From assembly GCA_037176885.1 (NCBI GenBank), contig JAWWNJ010000061.1:620001-684000 (forward strand): DNA of 64,000 nt, read 5' to 3'. Source of the DNA: Favolaschia claudopus. Its lineage: Eukaryota; Basidiomycota; Agaricomycetes; Agaricales; Mycenaceae. Each line of letters opens with the position of its first letter. The stretch's first letter is position 1. Under the pieces are notes generated by a model. That model was not told where the DNA came from and made no database searches. It saw only the letters and a list, made by a program, of their open reading frames with translations. Shown here piece after piece: positions 32,335 through 44,685 of this stretch. The position numbers and the translations under genes are program-made.

Positions 32335-34316
32335 TCACCCCAAGCCAAACCAGATATCCAGATTTTCCCAAACCTTCTCCCTCTTCTTTCCCCACACCTC
32401 CCTCCTCAGCCTCACACACGCCTCACAAAACCCCTCCCCCTCCCAGTCCGCATCCATCAACGCCTTCAACCCACACACCGGATCATACAAATACTCCTCC
32501 ATCATGTGCGGCTCGTACACCAGCTTATGATACGCCTTGTTGAACGCGAACCCGTCCGTAACGACGCATGGCACGGGCGCCGCGGGGATGGGAAGCTGTG
32601 AGGAGGCGCAGACCATGAAGTCGGGCGAGGAAAACGGCGAGGTGGTCTGCGTCCAGACGGCCGCGAGCTGTTCGCGAGCTTTGACGAGCGTGCGGAGGTC
32701 GTGCGTCGAGATGCTGTGGGCAGGATCGCGATCGTCGCCGTCGTTGACGTCGTTCTGCCCGTATCCCGCCATCCGGACGAGCTCGTACAAAGCGCGTTTA
32801 AGGAGCGAGGGGACGTCGCATGCGCGGGCGAGCACGACGATTTCCGTTGCGTGTGGGAGGCGGTCGCGTGAGAGGTCGGCGAGGTCGGGCGACCACTGCT
32901 CTTCCAGGAAGCGGACGGCCCAGTCGCGGTAGTCGTTGAAGCTGAGGATAGTCGAGACACGGAGAATGGCAGTGATGCGCCCGAAGGATGGGTCGCGGTT
33001 GGCGTACGTGCTTTCATCAAATCAACTTCAGCATCAAAGAGAAAGAAAATAAAGTGAAGGCGTACATGGCAAGGTCAATCGTATCCAAAAGACGCGCGAA
33101 ATCCTTCGCACTAAGCCCAGGAAGACCTAGAATGTATATCGGCATCGATCCGTCCTCATCAACACGCTCAACGTATTCTCCACCCGCCACTCTCTCGCCG
33201 TTCACAAGGCCCGCAAACCACGGACTGTGTTTCGCGAGGTGGCTTTGATGCAGTCGGAATTTCGTGTCCTGGATCTGGATGACGATGCTCCCGTCGAGAG
33301 CCCAGTGAACGGCGTGTTTGTGAGCAGGTAAATTGGCTGTAAAGGCTGTTTTAGGACGCTTGGCGGGAGGGGAACTGAGATCCGGGGGGACTGAGGTAGG
33401 CGTGTATTTTCGTTTAGTAGGGGTTTGAGTTGGAAGGGAAGGCGACCGCGCTTTTGTCGAAGGCGGGGAGTCGGTGAGGTCGATGAAACTATGTGATCGA
33501 GAGCGCGGAGGTGTTCCATGCAGTTGTGAATTCGAAACCTGCCAACGATAAGAGGCGAAAGGAAATTTTCGAGTTAAACTATACCCACTTTTTCTTGCTT
33601 GATGGATTGCGAAAGGCGGGACGAACTCTTTGAGAAGGTCAAAATATAAAAGAAACGCGAATCAGACTTGAGCGCTTTACCTGCTCTTGGCTTCGTTTCT
33701 GCGAGCCATAATCAGGACGCGTATCTGCGATCATGTTCTGGAGCATAGGAAGAGGCAGGTCGTCTTCGTCTTCTGAGATTGGGGGAACATCGTCGATGAC
33801 ACGAGGTTTGACGGGTTCAAGTGGCGGCGACAATTGAGGAAAAGCAGAGCTGAAAGCGACACGGGGGCTCTGTGGTTGAGAGCTGACTGTTGTGTCGTCG
33901 CCGTGATCTGATTCTGGACGCGAAACAGGGACAAGCTGGGTATGATCGGCTTGAATTTGGGGAGTCGCATTACTTTCAGTAGAGTCTGAGGTGGCAACAG
34001 TAGCATCAGCATTTTGTTGAGAATCGGTATTGGTTCCAGTTGAATCTGAAGGCACAGCAGCACTTGTTTCACCGCATGCGACGGACAGACTGATAGCATT
34101 CAGGTTCTCTTCTCCAGCCTGATCATTGAGGTTACGAGTGGCACGAGCACTAGAATCGAACTTGCGTACTTTGCTGGATAAAGCTCTTTCGCAGTCCGTA
34201 GACACATCTCCCGAATTCTTGAGATCTGTTTGAGAAGTGAGGACGCGACTCAGAGCCTCGTCTACGGGCTCCATCTTTGCAACAATTGAAGGTATCTCTT
34301 CGATGCCGGATGCCAT
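32335..34316 (-). CDS. BTB/POZ protein with long disordered N-terminus
   Basis: Predicted 594 residues from exons 34316-33681, 33538-33066 and 33010-32335 (phases 0 and 2, sum divides by three). The first 210 residues are acidic and Ser/Thr/Gln-rich (many SDSTESN-like stretches) and probably disordered. A Pro/Ser segment with a basic AKRPKTAF stretch could act as a nuclear signal. The BTB core is then clear (HAVHWALDGSIVIQIQDTKF, SHLAKHSPWFAGLV, YILGLPGLSAKDFARLLDTI), followed by a BACK-like helical region (ILSFNDYRDWAVRFLEEQW, LARACDVPSLLKRALYELVR) and a CEAC pair. It is a different subfamily from the 320-residue BTB proteins here. A TATATAAA-like element lies about 140 bp upstream on this strand. 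Confidence 0.87.
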
Positions 34317-34450
34317 TTCCGTCGCGAGCCTCGGTGAGCCGTCCCTATTGTGGGCAAACGTGCAGATGGAAGCAAAGGATGAGAAGAAAACGCGAGAAGT
34401 CACAGTCTCGTGGCGTGATGTGTCACGAAATTGATAAGCAAATTGGGCAA

Positions 34451-34461
34451 ATTTATATATT
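34451..34461 (-). promoter_or_regulatory. Possible TATA box of the long BTB gene
   Basis: The minus strand reads AATATATAAAT here, about 135-145 bp upstream of the ATG at 34316. This is plausible for a fungal promoter with a short 5' UTR, but unconfirmed. Confidence 0.4.
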
Positions 34462-34736
34462 CCCTGACGCTTTTGCTCTTGCTTGCGATTCATTCGACGT
34501 GATTTACTCAGAAGATCATGGGTGTACGACTAGATAAAGGACGTAGTATTTGCATTCATTCGCATCCTATCGCCTCCGGCCGCTAGCGTCTAAATACAGC
34601 ACCTAAGTACTTGCAACCTACGGTGAAATAGATTGGAACAAGTCCCGCAATTTCAAAGTAGGCAACTCACAGGACGATGCAGCTCATTCAAGTACGGAGA
34701 TCAAACTGCATCACTCACAAACAAGTGACTCTTGAC

Positions 34737-37604
34737 TCAGCACCAAGGGACTGGCTTCGACACCGTAGCAAACGAATCTTGATTCAATTCTGGCAATACA
34801 CGAAGCCTTTCGACGTTTTCTGAGCATCTTGCGACCCCTCTCCGCCCGGGTCGTGTCGACCCCCTCTTGCGAAACTGAGCCTGCGCTGCTTCGTAAGCAA
34901 CGCGAGCACCGGAAATGTCCATCCTGGCAGCACAATTGTAGGCCAAGAGCTCGAGACTTTGTGCAATGCCGATGGGGAAACCTACGGACTGGCCAGCCGC
35001 AAGGTGTCGTGTGATCATCGACAGAGCATCGTCATACAGTTCCAGAATCATGAGATATCGTGCATTGATTCCAAGGATGCGACAGAGCAGTCCGAGCTCG
35101 CCAGATTCTTCGGCCCTCGTTAAAGCAACTCTGGCTACTTGAAGGGCCTCGGAGGATTCGTTGCGACGCATGTGAGACCGCGCTATGTAATATAAGCATT
35201 CCGCAGCGCTGGCAGGACAGTCCAGCTGGTCGAATATTGTCTTCGCAGATCCGAGAGTCTCAAGGGCTTCGTCGCCGCGCCGGAGCCACCACTGGAATTC
35301 CCCCAAACAGAGCAGACCAAGGGCAACATGATATTTTTTGACGGGATCGTGCGAAAGGTCCGTCTGGGTGGTCTTGACCAAAGGCTCGAGAGTCTCCCCA
35401 CTTTTGGGTGTTTTCATCAACCTCCACATTCGTAGTGACTGCATGGAACATTCGCCAGAGCTACGAAGGTCCGCTCCTTCTGGTAAGCTTTTGAAACAAA
35501 CCGACGCCTGCTCGAAATGTCTCGATGCTTTCTTGTACTGGCTCAGAGTAGAGTATGAGGCGGCCAAACACTGATGAGCTTCGGCGACACGACGAGCAGC
35601 AGCGCTCATATCTGTCCCATTCACGGCCGCAATAGCGTCGCGAGCTGCCTGAGCGATCTTCAGAGCACGCGAGGCGACCGCTGTGCTAGCTTTGGTCCAA
35701 GATTGGTAGAACCCAAAGGCGATAAGAGCGTCGATAACATTCGGACGAAGATCGGGTAACTCGGTGTCCGTGAGCAGACCTTGGATGTTGGACTCCTCGG
35801 CCGCGAGCGCGGCTAGGTCAGCCTTGAATTTGCGTTCGTCCGGTATAGACTTGTGTCTCAGGACAAACGCGTAACAAGCATCATGAACTTGGTTACGGAT
35901 CTCGACCGATATACGACTTTGTTGAGCCATGTACGATTGAATAGTGGGGCGGACGAAGATCCGAGCGCTGGCAAATGGTCCGTCGTCTTGCTCCACGAGG
36001 GCGGCCACTCGTAACGTCTGCACCGCAGCGAACGGCGAAGCCACCGACGGCGCCCACCAGCGCAGATTATCCCCAGTCGTCCCAGCAGGAAGCATAGAAA
36101 GGACAGCGAGCATCGTCATTGCGTCAGGATTCGACCGCACGACGCCACGCTCCATTGAGACACGGATGGTTTCGTCCATGCTCAGCGTTTCGTGCCCGGA
36201 CAAGATCCCGATACCCGCAGTTCTCCAGTCCCGGAGGAGCTCAGCCGGGGACACCCTCAGACGTCCTCCACAAGCAGCTGCGAGCGTGATAGCTAGGGGC
36301 ATATGCCCGATGGATGTCAGGAATTTGTCGAGCTCGCGCTCGTCCTCAGCGAGTTCGTCCCCGCCCGCGGCATCGCGATACTTCGCCCTGAAAGCGTCTC
36401 GAGCCGAACCAGGATCTAGGGGCGCCAGTGGTCGATGCTGCCACTCCATGTCGCCGGGCGTGAAACTGGAGGTCATGGTGACAAGGAGGGCAATGTGAGG
36501 CAGTGCTGCTAGCCGCGCGAGAATGTGAACGACTTCCTCTCGGTCTTGGCCAGACAACCAAGGAGTCTCGAAGTTGTCGAGGAGCAGTAGCCGTCGCTCC
36601 TTGTTAGCGTTGAGCTCCTCTAGAAGAGGTTCGAGGCTGTCGTATGTTTCGGCGGTGACACGAAGTTGAGCGTACAGGATGCGGCGGAAGAGATCTGACG
36701 ATTTAGCCTCGATACAGGGAATCCAAAAGATATATTCTTTCTTGAAGAGATTCGTTATTGTCGGGCTTTCAGCCACAGCGAGCGCGACGCTGGTTTTGCC
36801 CATACCCCCAGCGCCGGTGATGCACACCCGCGACGTGCTTTCGACGCTGAGAAGCGCAGCGATCTCATCGATGAGAGCCTCTCGACCAAACAATCTACGC
36901 GATGGCGGAGGCATGTCCTGTCTAGGGTGTGCCGGGGGCGCGGTGTGAGGCTGCGTAGTCCGGTTTACCGCGTCTTCGATTCGGTTGAGCTGAGCGGCAA
37001 ATGCAGAGCAATCGGCTCTGATCTTGTCCAATAGATCTTCCACTTGTATCTGATTGACCACCTGTGAGAAGATGAGAACCGATAACACGGCGAAGGACAG
37101 AAAACGCACGGTAAATTGCTCGAGGGCAGCGTTGAGGCGACTAACGCATCTATCTACGCGGTCCTTATTCAGACTGTGGAAGAAAAGCAGCAGCCACTTC
37201 TTCTGTGCCTTAATTTTAGCGACATCGGAGAGAATGCCGTCAAGAATCCTGCAAACAGTCACAAAAAGTCCGGAGAAGACCGACACGGAACTCACGACTG
37301 AAGTCTCCTGACCTTGTCTTGCAGCGCTATCGATGCTTTCCTATTGACCGGCACGGAGTTGACAACGGCAAGCATGAGATCGTACACCCTTCCCTGAAGG
37401 TCCATCAGGTCCTCCTCAATGGCTGTTGCTTCCTGCCGCTAGTCAGAAAACTACATCTCGTTCGGAAAGGGAAATGGGTACCTCGCAAGCCTCGAGGACT
37501 TTGATGGCGATGTCGACGAAGGCGGAAAGAAAGGGCAGGGGAATCAAGTCCGCCGCGCTATCCAGCGCCTCCGCTAGCGCCCTGCCCCCGCTGACGGCGT
37601 ACAT
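34737..37604 (-). CDS. STAND/NLR-like protein 1: MLKL/HeLo-like domain, NB-ARC, TPR
   Basis: 907 residues from exons 37604-37482, 37432-37296, 37248-37110 and 37061-34737. Residues 1 to about 160 form an amphipathic helical bundle (MYAVSGGRALAEALDSAADL, LPFLSAFVDIAIKVLEACE) resembling the MLKL-NTD/HeLo-type domains at the N-terminus of agaricomycete NLRs. The NB-ARC region has FGRE, a P-loop GAGGMGKT (216-223), Walker B LLLLDN (about 291-296), and a GLPL-like GHMPLAIT near 385. The C-terminal 300 residues are helical, TPR-like (AEAHQCLAASYSTLSQYKKA; SAAECLYYIARSH). Such proteins act as ligand-gated ATP switches in fungal self/non-self recognition. The 48-nt third intron has no in-frame stop, so it could be retained. 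Head-to-head with the BTB gene at 38977. The effector role is inferred. Confidence 0.88.
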
Positions 37605-38976
37605 TGTAGGCCTGGGCACCGCACAATTCTTCTCGGTCAACGGACGCTGAGCGAAGAGTCAATCTCGATGGCCATGTAAGAAGAGGGACGTCAAATACTG
37701 GACGAGACTTCTGCGTCTTGGTTCCGGAAAGGCGCCATGGCAAACAGGTGGCCATTCAATTGCTTGAGATGTAAAATGTACGGTGCAGGGGACTGAGGAA
37801 CAGGGCGGGTTTTGTATGCTTGAATTATCAGAAATGCGGAAGACGCGAGTCCCTCCAGACATCCATCCACACAAAGGAAGAGCATCGCGGCCATGCACAG
37901 AAGGGGCGATGGCGATGTCATGATATGGACGGGACGCGTCCAAAACTCCTGATTAGCGAACTACCATAGGTTTGTAGTGTAACAGTTTCGCACTTCCCAC
38001 TAAAACACGCAGGGAGCTGAAGTCCACCGAAAGCGAAGGAGCGTGCCAGCAAGTCGGCGCAGGATCTTCCATGGCGCCCACAATGAGAGTTGGGTCGGGT
38101 AGGATACCGCAACTGGGTGAGCTCGAAAGCTGCTCGAGCCAAGCCTGAAAAGATTCTCCGGGCCTCCCAATACGTCTCTCCATCCCAATGATTGGGAAGC
38201 GAGCAATAACCCGCGATGGAAAGGGTGCGATTTGGGACAAAAAGCCATGGCGCCGTCGATAAGAACGTGACTGACTGCCAGTGCTGAGATAATGCAGCTC
38301 GTCCATCCGCTGTCTCTATATATGAAGATTCACCAAAGCTCTAGCTTTGGGCATGCTTGAAGGAAGATAACAGGGACCTAAAAAATATGTAACGCCGTCT
38401 GAGTCAAAAAAAAATCCATGACTTACCGACATACCAAGAGAAGAATTCCACATTCAGCGGTCAGAAGCAACCACAAATGTCAGACCAGCAGCTTCCATAC
38501 TCTGAGCCGTATTTACTGTAGTTTTGGTCCGTTTTCAGATATACGGCGCCCAGGGCCCCAGACTGATAGAAGATACGAGACGCTTGGTTTATCGTTTCTC
38601 CGTTGATTTTGAAGCTCTGATGACGTTCTTTTTGGGCGACAGTCGCTGCTTGAAGTGTTGCTATGCAGCATACAGATTTAGGACGCAGAAGTATGAGATC
38701 TTGAGGGGCGCCGCTATCGAGGTTGGGAGGAAGGAGAGCTGTGAAGAAAACGTGGGAAACAAGTTCGTCGCGGTCACCTGACTCGAATTTGTGTCTTTCT
38801 CCGTTGTCTATCCATTTAATTTGGGGCTACATATGTAGAGTCAGCCACATTATCGCCAAATGTCCAAGCACTTCAAGAATTTCTCCTTGCTTAGCTGAAT
38901 ACCAAAGAATATTTTGACGAATCAAATTGAAACGTGACAGTTCTGTGACTGACGTATCTCTCCCTTTCCCACCACC
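37605..38976. other. Divergent intergenic region of NLR1/BTB5, with duplicated flank
   Basis: On the minus strand, about 37,605-38,130 aligns with the plus-strand flank of the second NLR gene (about 53,930-54,420). It includes a shared IVGAME-coding stretch and a GHLFAM/GHLFTM stretch. An ATG-initiated ORF of 117 codons (38306-37953) with a TATATA motif just upstream could be a small gene or a pseudogene fragment. No domain is recognised and the counterpart near NLR2 does not keep a matching intact ORF. Confidence 0.5.
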
Positions 38977-39996
38977 ATGGACTCTGCCCCTCCTCCCGAC
39001 GTCCGACGTGTCGAAGATCTCTGGTTTCCTCATGCTGCTCTCATTCTCCGCGCCGAAAATACCCTGTTTCGGGTACACAGCGATATCTTAAGCGCAAGAT
39101 CGTCCGTATTCCAAGATATGATTTCTTTCCCGCAACCGACGCAGCCAGATGGCGAAACAGTAGACGGATGTGTGGTAGTTCGTCTTCAAGACTCGGCAGC
39201 TGAGCTAGAGGCTTTTTTGAGAGCCATATTCGACTCCAGGTACCCGCATTCAATCTTCTGTATCATACGAGAAACTCAGTCTTCGATGAGTTTCTTTGAA
39301 CGTCGTCCGTCTCCTGTAGAATTCTTCACAACTGTCGGGGTCATGCGACTAGCTCACAAATACGACGTCCCATATCTCTTCCGACGCGCGCTAACCCACC
39401 TCGATGCAATTTATCCAACCAATTTGCAAAAACTACAAGGCATCCGAAGCGCACACATCGACCACCATATTTATTACACCACCTTCGTCCCCCGCGTACA
39501 CATGATAACTCTTCAAGTCGTTTCGGAAGTCGGCGCTACCTGGATTCTCCCCGCCGTCTACTACTCCATCGCCTCCGACTCCGATTTCATGAGACAAGCC
39601 GCAGACCACATGCACCCACACGCCATGCTCAGAGCTCTCATCGCGCAAACTGAATTCGTCCGCGCCACGGCCTCTACCCACCATTTCCTCCGCGAACTCC
39701 CCTCATCGGGCTGCGCCACCCATGCGAAATGTACGGCGCACATCTCCGCTGCTCACGATAGTCTTGAGCTTTGGCTTGAACACCGCGACGATTGTGATCC
39801 TCTCTCGGCTTGGGTCTTTGATTACATGGAAGACGATTTGCAGCTCTGCTCCGCCTGCAGCGCCGTTGGAGAGAAAATGTATCAAGAGGCTCAAGAAAAG
39901 TTCTGGGATTCGTTGCCTGGGATCTTAGGGTTGCCTGACTGGGCGGAGCTGAAACGGTCGAAGCTGGACGTTGTACTGGTGGAAGACTACCCATAG
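38977..39996 (+). CDS. BTB/POZ domain protein (5)
   Basis: 322 residues from exons 38977-39239 and 39291-39996. The 51-nt intron (GTACCC...GATGAG) has no in-frame stop, so the region is one open frame. I removed it because all paralogues have an intron at this FDS|SFFE position and because the removed residues do not fit the family. The BTB core includes LWFPHAALILRAEN, FRVHSDILSARSSVFQDM and VVRLQDSAAELEAFLRAIF. The helical half carries MRLAHKYDVPYLFRRAL and an LCSACS pair. The gene is divergently arranged with NLR1. Confidence 0.9.
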   Translation: MDSAPPPDVRRVEDLWFPHAALILRAENTLFRVHSDILSARSSVFQDMISFPQPTQPDGETVDGCVVVRLQDSAAELEAFLRAIFDSRYPHSIFCIIRETQSSMSFFERRPSPVEFFTTVGVMRLAHKYDVPYLFRRALTHLDAIYPTNLQKLQGIRSAHIDHHIYYTTFVPRVHMITLQVVSEVGATWILPAVYYSIASDSDFMRQAADHMHPHAMLRALIAQTEFVRATASTHHFLRELPSSGCATHAKCTAHISAAHDSLELWLEHRDDCDPLSAWVFDYMEDDLQLCSACSAVGEKMYQEAQEKFWDSLPGILGLPDWAELKRSKLDVVLVEDYP

Positions 39997-40618
39997 ACTC
40001 AATCTTGCTTTCTCCGGATGTCCTGTACCATAACTGCGTTAACGTTTTGGCTTTCAATTGCACTTCTCTGGTCTCTGCACACAAGACGATTTCAAGAGCA
40101 ATTTGATCAAATTCAACAGTAATAGAACTGCAAAACATTTATGTATATTGTAAGTATGGTAATGGCTAGCGTTCTGCTCTGTTTTCGGGTGCCTCAAATA
40201 AACTAAGTAAGAAACGGCTACAAGATAGCGTGACGCGACGCGTGACACATCACTTTCGCGGCACCGCCATCATCTCACGCCTTTTTGTTGCTTCGCCCGC
40301 CCTCTGCGTCCCTCTTTCGTTAGTTCTTGTGTAAAGTTGAATTGCCCCCTACGGTGCAGGTCCGCTTCCCGTCTTCCGCCCTCCCTCGCGCTCTGAGTCG
40401 CTCGCAGCTCCTTCCCGCCAGTGTTCGAAGCACTCCGACTCTCCAAGTCTCTGCCGTCTTCCGACGTGTGCAGCCGTTGCCGGAGGCGTCGCGAGAAGCT
40501 ATCCACCCAGTATCCACCAAGCCTCGGTGGTCTTATTGTACCATATACGCGCCCCTTCAAGAGACCTTACCTTATCTCTGTCACTTACTGTTCCAGTTGA
40601 ATCGCAGCGAACTCGATC
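39997..40618. other. Intergenic between BTB5 and BTB6
   Basis: 622 bp with a pyrimidine-rich leader (40,260-40,610), probably the promoter and 5' UTR of the next gene. No ORF or RNA gene is supported. Confidence 0.5.
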
Positions 40619-41640
40619 ATGTCCGCTCAACTGGAACTAAAGCGCGTGGAAGATCTTTGGTTCAGTGATGCAACCCTCATTCTTCGCGCTCAGAACTCGC
40701 TGTTCCGCGTTCACAGCGGTATCTTGGCCGCCCGCTCTTCTGTTTTCCGGGATATGATAGCATTCCCACAACCTACTCAGGCAGAAGGCGCACCAATCGA
40801 TACCGTTGATGGACATCCTGTTGTCCTTCTGCATGACTCCGCAACTGAAGTTGAAGTGTTTTTGAGGGCGATATTCGACTCGAGGTGAGTACCATTTGGC
40901 TGCGAATTGAAGTTGAACCAGGAATCTGACGAGATAATAGTTTTTTCGAGCGTCCCCCTGCTCCTATCGACTTCTACGCTGTCGTAAGTGTGATGCGCCT
41001 GTCTCACAAATACGACGTCCCGTATCTTTTTCGGCGTGCTCTGTCGCATCTAGATTCCATGTACCCCAGCGAGCTGGATGCATTTATGGAGGTTCATAAC
41101 GAGGAGGTGGATCAGCATGTCGAATTTGAAGACAGCGATCCTATTGTACCCTTGACAGCCCTTCGAGCTGCCGCGGAAGTCGGCGCTACATGGCTCATCC
41201 CCGCCGCCGGCTACCGATTCGCATTCAGTCGGGAAGGCTTGGACAGCACCATGAACCAGCTCCAGATTCACGAGCTGAAGACGTATTTGACGGCACACGC
41301 CGAATTTGTGCGCGCCTCCGCAACGATTCAACATTTACTCCGAAACCTCCCTGTGCCATCGTGTGACTCGGGTGGCCTCTGCCTGATTTCAGTCTCGAAA
41401 GCCCATGACACACTTGAGTCCTCGAGACGAGCTCGTCAAGACTGCGACCCTCTGATGCCGTTCATATTCGACCTTCTGGGGAGTAGAACTGGCCTTTGCA
41501 TGTTCTGTTCCCCTTTTGCACTAGGGCAGTTCAAATATGCTCAACAGCAATTTTGGGATAATTTGCCGTTGTTGTTTGGGCTTCCTGGATGGGAGGATTT
41601 GAAGAAAATGAAGAAGGCGTTTATGGACGGGGCGACGTAG
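40619..41640 (+). CDS. BTB/POZ domain protein (6)
   Basis: 321 residues from exons 40619-40884 and 40941-41640. It begins MSAQLELKRVEDLWF. The BTB core has FRVHSGILAARSSVFRDM and VVLLHDSATEVEVFLRAIFDS. The second exon starts SFFERPPAP and continues MRLSHKYDVPYLFRRALSHL. The C-terminal end has an LCMFC pair and a FWDNLPLLFGLPGW tail. It is in tandem with the previous BTB gene (622 bp apart), most likely a local duplicate. Confidence 0.9.
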
Positions 41641-41954
41641 GTTCAAACGATGTTTCGGCTGAAATACAGGAACTAAAAAGAGCATGTCGGAGTGCTTCTA
41701 CATATAGTGGAGGTGCAACATCTACCTCAAACTCAATGAAAATAATCTTGGACGGTCGAGTTTGTGATAAGAAAATTATCTATTTATTCCGAGTCAAACA
41801 TGGATTTCGCCTCATAGACATCTAGCAATGGCGACTCACTCTGCGTCGCCGTATCGCGCATTTGAGAATTTAGTTGCATTTGAGTTGTGCGCTATCGGCT
41901 TTATGGTCCGATCAAGGCGCCCACTTGTCAACTTCCCCTCCACTTCCCGCCTTC
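41641..41954. other. Intergenic, AT-rich
   Basis: 314 bp between BTB6 and F-box copy D. Nothing is seen beyond a presumed 3' UTR and promoter. Confidence 0.5.
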
Positions 41955-43790
41955 ATGTCCTCCGCATTCCTAGCGCCCCTTCCCGCGGGGCCCAACATGC
42001 AAATACGGGGCAAGACAATACCCAACGACATCCTCAACTCCGTCTTGTCCTCCTCTCCCGACTTCCACACCCTCCACTCAGCTCTGTGCGTCTGCATCAC
42101 CTGGAAGCGCGTATTCGACACCCACCCCAAGTCTGTTCTCTCGTCTGTGGCGCATAATGTCGTAGGGCCGGCTTTCCCGCAAGCTGTGCGATTTATCAGG
42201 TATCCGTATCCCGAGAAGGAAAGCAATTCTTGGCCGGAGAGTATCGACGGGCGCGGTAAGGAGAAAGCCGACGCAGATGAAGATGAAGATGTGACGGATG
42301 AGGAGAGCGACGAGGATTTCAAGAAACTGATGCAATCTAAGCCTAAGCCCTCCGCACATAATCATATGGCATTTCTGGAAAGCGACTCCGTCGGCCATTT
42401 GAGTCCCGAGGAACGCGTCAAGCTCGAGACAAACGCACAAATTGTTTCGGACTTGGAAGACATCTTCAGCCAACGGTTGGTTCTTCTCAACTTTATTCCC
42501 ACCGAAAATCTAACGAACCCATCTCAGTCACAATTCCGCAAAAAAGCTCTCCGCGGTGGAATCGCATCGATTCACACGCGCATTGTACCGCATCATGCTC
42601 TACTGCGAGCTCTTTTACCTCCCTCTCAACCTCGATGACATCGACGCAATGGAAGACAACGAGCCGGGAATCCTCGCCAAAATCAAGAAAGCGCGGCTCA
42701 GGATGCTCGACGAGTATTCTACGCCACACCTCCTTGAAATTCGCGCCGTCGTCGAATTTCTGGAGGGGCTTATCCGGGAGGTACTTGATGGCGAGGAAGA
42801 GTTTGAGTGTAAGTGTGATTTACGCCTTCGATGAAAAAAAAAAAATTGAAAGACCATGTACCCGCAGACCTCGCAGACATCTGCATTGCCACCGGCCCGT
42901 CGGTTGTCCTCCGCGCGTACAAAGAGAAGAGCCGTGATGTCTTTGAAGACGCGCTAGAGCTTGAGGTGATGACGAGCGGAGACGAAAACGCGCTCTTTGG
43001 CGGATTTTTCTCCGCGACGTTGAAGAAAATATGGAGGAAGCGGGACGTGGATCTTCCACTGGACTCCGCATTGATGAGTAACGCGATTTTGGGCGCTACG
43101 GCTGAAGGCGGCGAAGACGTTCCTATGGACGTGGATGTTCCTCGAGTTAAGACTTGTACGAACTTGCGTTCGTTCCATACTTAGGAAGGTTGTTGACGTA
43201 ATTTTTCCCCCAGGTGCACAATGCGGCGACGAGGACGAGCTATGGAGTTCAGCCAGTACGTTCTTTCCTCTTTCAATCACAATTTTTTGTCGTCGACTCT
43301 GAATGCCTCGGCAGACTGGAAAAACCGCATCAGCATCGACTTCTGCGCTCTCATCCAAGGCAAGCTCGGCGAAAACGAAGTCGAGATGGAAGCCCTCGTC
43401 GAATTGCTCATGTCGCCGCGCGGCAGCGCTGACGTTGTTCTCGGCGACATCTACGATGACTTGTTGACGACGCCCGAATTCGCTGCGTGGAAGAAAGAAG
43501 AGAGTTTGTGTGCTGCGTGTCTTGATAAATTGGTCGCAGCGCATTTGCATCTGTGGCTTTATAAACGGAAGGTTGCGGGTGAGTGATGTTTGATTCACTT
43601 CATGATTGATTTACGAGCTGTTCAAGGCGGCTGGAAAGCGACGCACAATTGCTGGTACGGGTATAATTGCAATACACAGGTGCATAAATTCAATCACGCG
43701 AAGGAGAAAAATGTGCGTTGTTGGTTTTCCTTTTTCTGTGCTTCCTTGTTGATTCCCGTTGAACAGCACCTGTGCACTCCGGTTCGATAA
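41955..43790 (+). CDS. F-box-like protein, copy D (7 exons, intact)
   Basis: 501 residues from exons 41955-42475, 42528-42808, 42868-43155, 43214-43255, 43315-43578, 43627-43712 and 43767-43790. The start is the ATG at 41955. An F-box-like segment lies near residues 20-70 (IPNDILNSVL, ALCVCITWKRVFDTHPKS). A long acidic loop follows (DADEDEDVTDEESDEDF). Paired cysteines sit in CAQCGD (exon 4) and CAAC (exon 5), and a Cys/His-rich C-terminus includes HNCWYGYNCNTQ and HLCTP. The order CxxC...CxxC...C...C...HxC suggests a zinc-binding module not obvious from the F-box name. It is the only complete relative of copy A and served as template for its exon map. A run of 12 A lies in intron 2. Confidence 0.82.
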
Positions 43791-44685
43791 TTCAGTACTT
43801 GGTTTTTTCGTTTTTTGTTTGGCTTGCCGCTTGCTCGCCATTTGGGCGAGGAGCTTAATGATGCTTCTGGTAATTTGTTTTATTGATATCTCGAAGAATT
43901 GAAAGGGCATTTGCCCGTCTTAAAGATTTGCATTCGCGAAATTCATTGATTCCTCGAACCCCAAGTCAAAACTTTCAGGGTCTTTCGGTTTGCGTGTGAG
44001 TTTGCTGTGACCATCCTCGTTTCGGACACTCATCTGCGGTCTACTTTGGGCTAAAGACGGCGTTCAGGGCGCGTTTCTTACACTGACAGAGATCTCGTCG
44101 TGGAAAAATCTCAATTCTTTGTTAGCTCCAACTTCCAGTGCTAGCGTCTCGTCTTGGCTGCAGGTTATTTGGAGTGAATGATGTCTCGACCGAAACGTAT
44201 GGTACGCAGACAACGAATTGTATGGGGCCTGTTCAGTTCGAAACCATTGAGATCATATCACAATATTGCAGTTTGCACCCGGGCACACAAAGTCGAGCGT
44301 GACGAGCCCTCCGAAAATCCAATTCAACCTGATTGGAGCGAAGCTGGTCAGTTCGGTCGCTCACCCTCTCTTCCACGGAGAAAAAAATATCTGAAGGAAC
44401 GGCGAGCTAGGATTAACTTTGCTCCCAGCAGACGGCCAAGGTATAACGAAGCTCGAACCTCCTAATTAGCGACGCCAAGATCACAGGTGAAGTTCAAAAG
44501 TTCAAATGAATGATAAGAATCTATTTGACGCGCAACCCCAGTTTCACTCCAAGTTACTTATGTACAATTACAACCCGACGCGTCGTGATCCTTAACAATC
44601 CACGAACATATTTAAGCTTCCCCGCATTCCCCAAACAACTTCAGGATAACACTGCACCTGTTCCTCTCTCATCACCCAACCAACC
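43791..44685. other. Intergenic before secreted-protein gene
   Basis: 895 bp without a supported gene. A 95-codon ORF (44178-44465) is Arg/Lys-rich with no domain and I do not call it. A CATATTTAAG element at 44608-44617, about 70 bp before the next ATG, is a plausible TATA box. Confidence 0.5.
44608..44617 (+). promoter_or_regulatory. Possible TATA element of the secreted-protein gene
   Basis: CATATTTAAG lies about 70 bp upstream of the ATG at 44686, in a pyrimidine-rich leader. The position fits a fungal core promoter. Confidence 0.4.

Noticed and set aside
32502..33020. 172-codon minus-strand Thr/Ser-rich ORF
   Set aside because: It is a shadow frame of the last exon of the long BTB gene.
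44178..44465. 95-codon ORF upstream of the secreted-protein gene
   Set aside because: Basic, low complexity, no paralogue or domain and no splice support.
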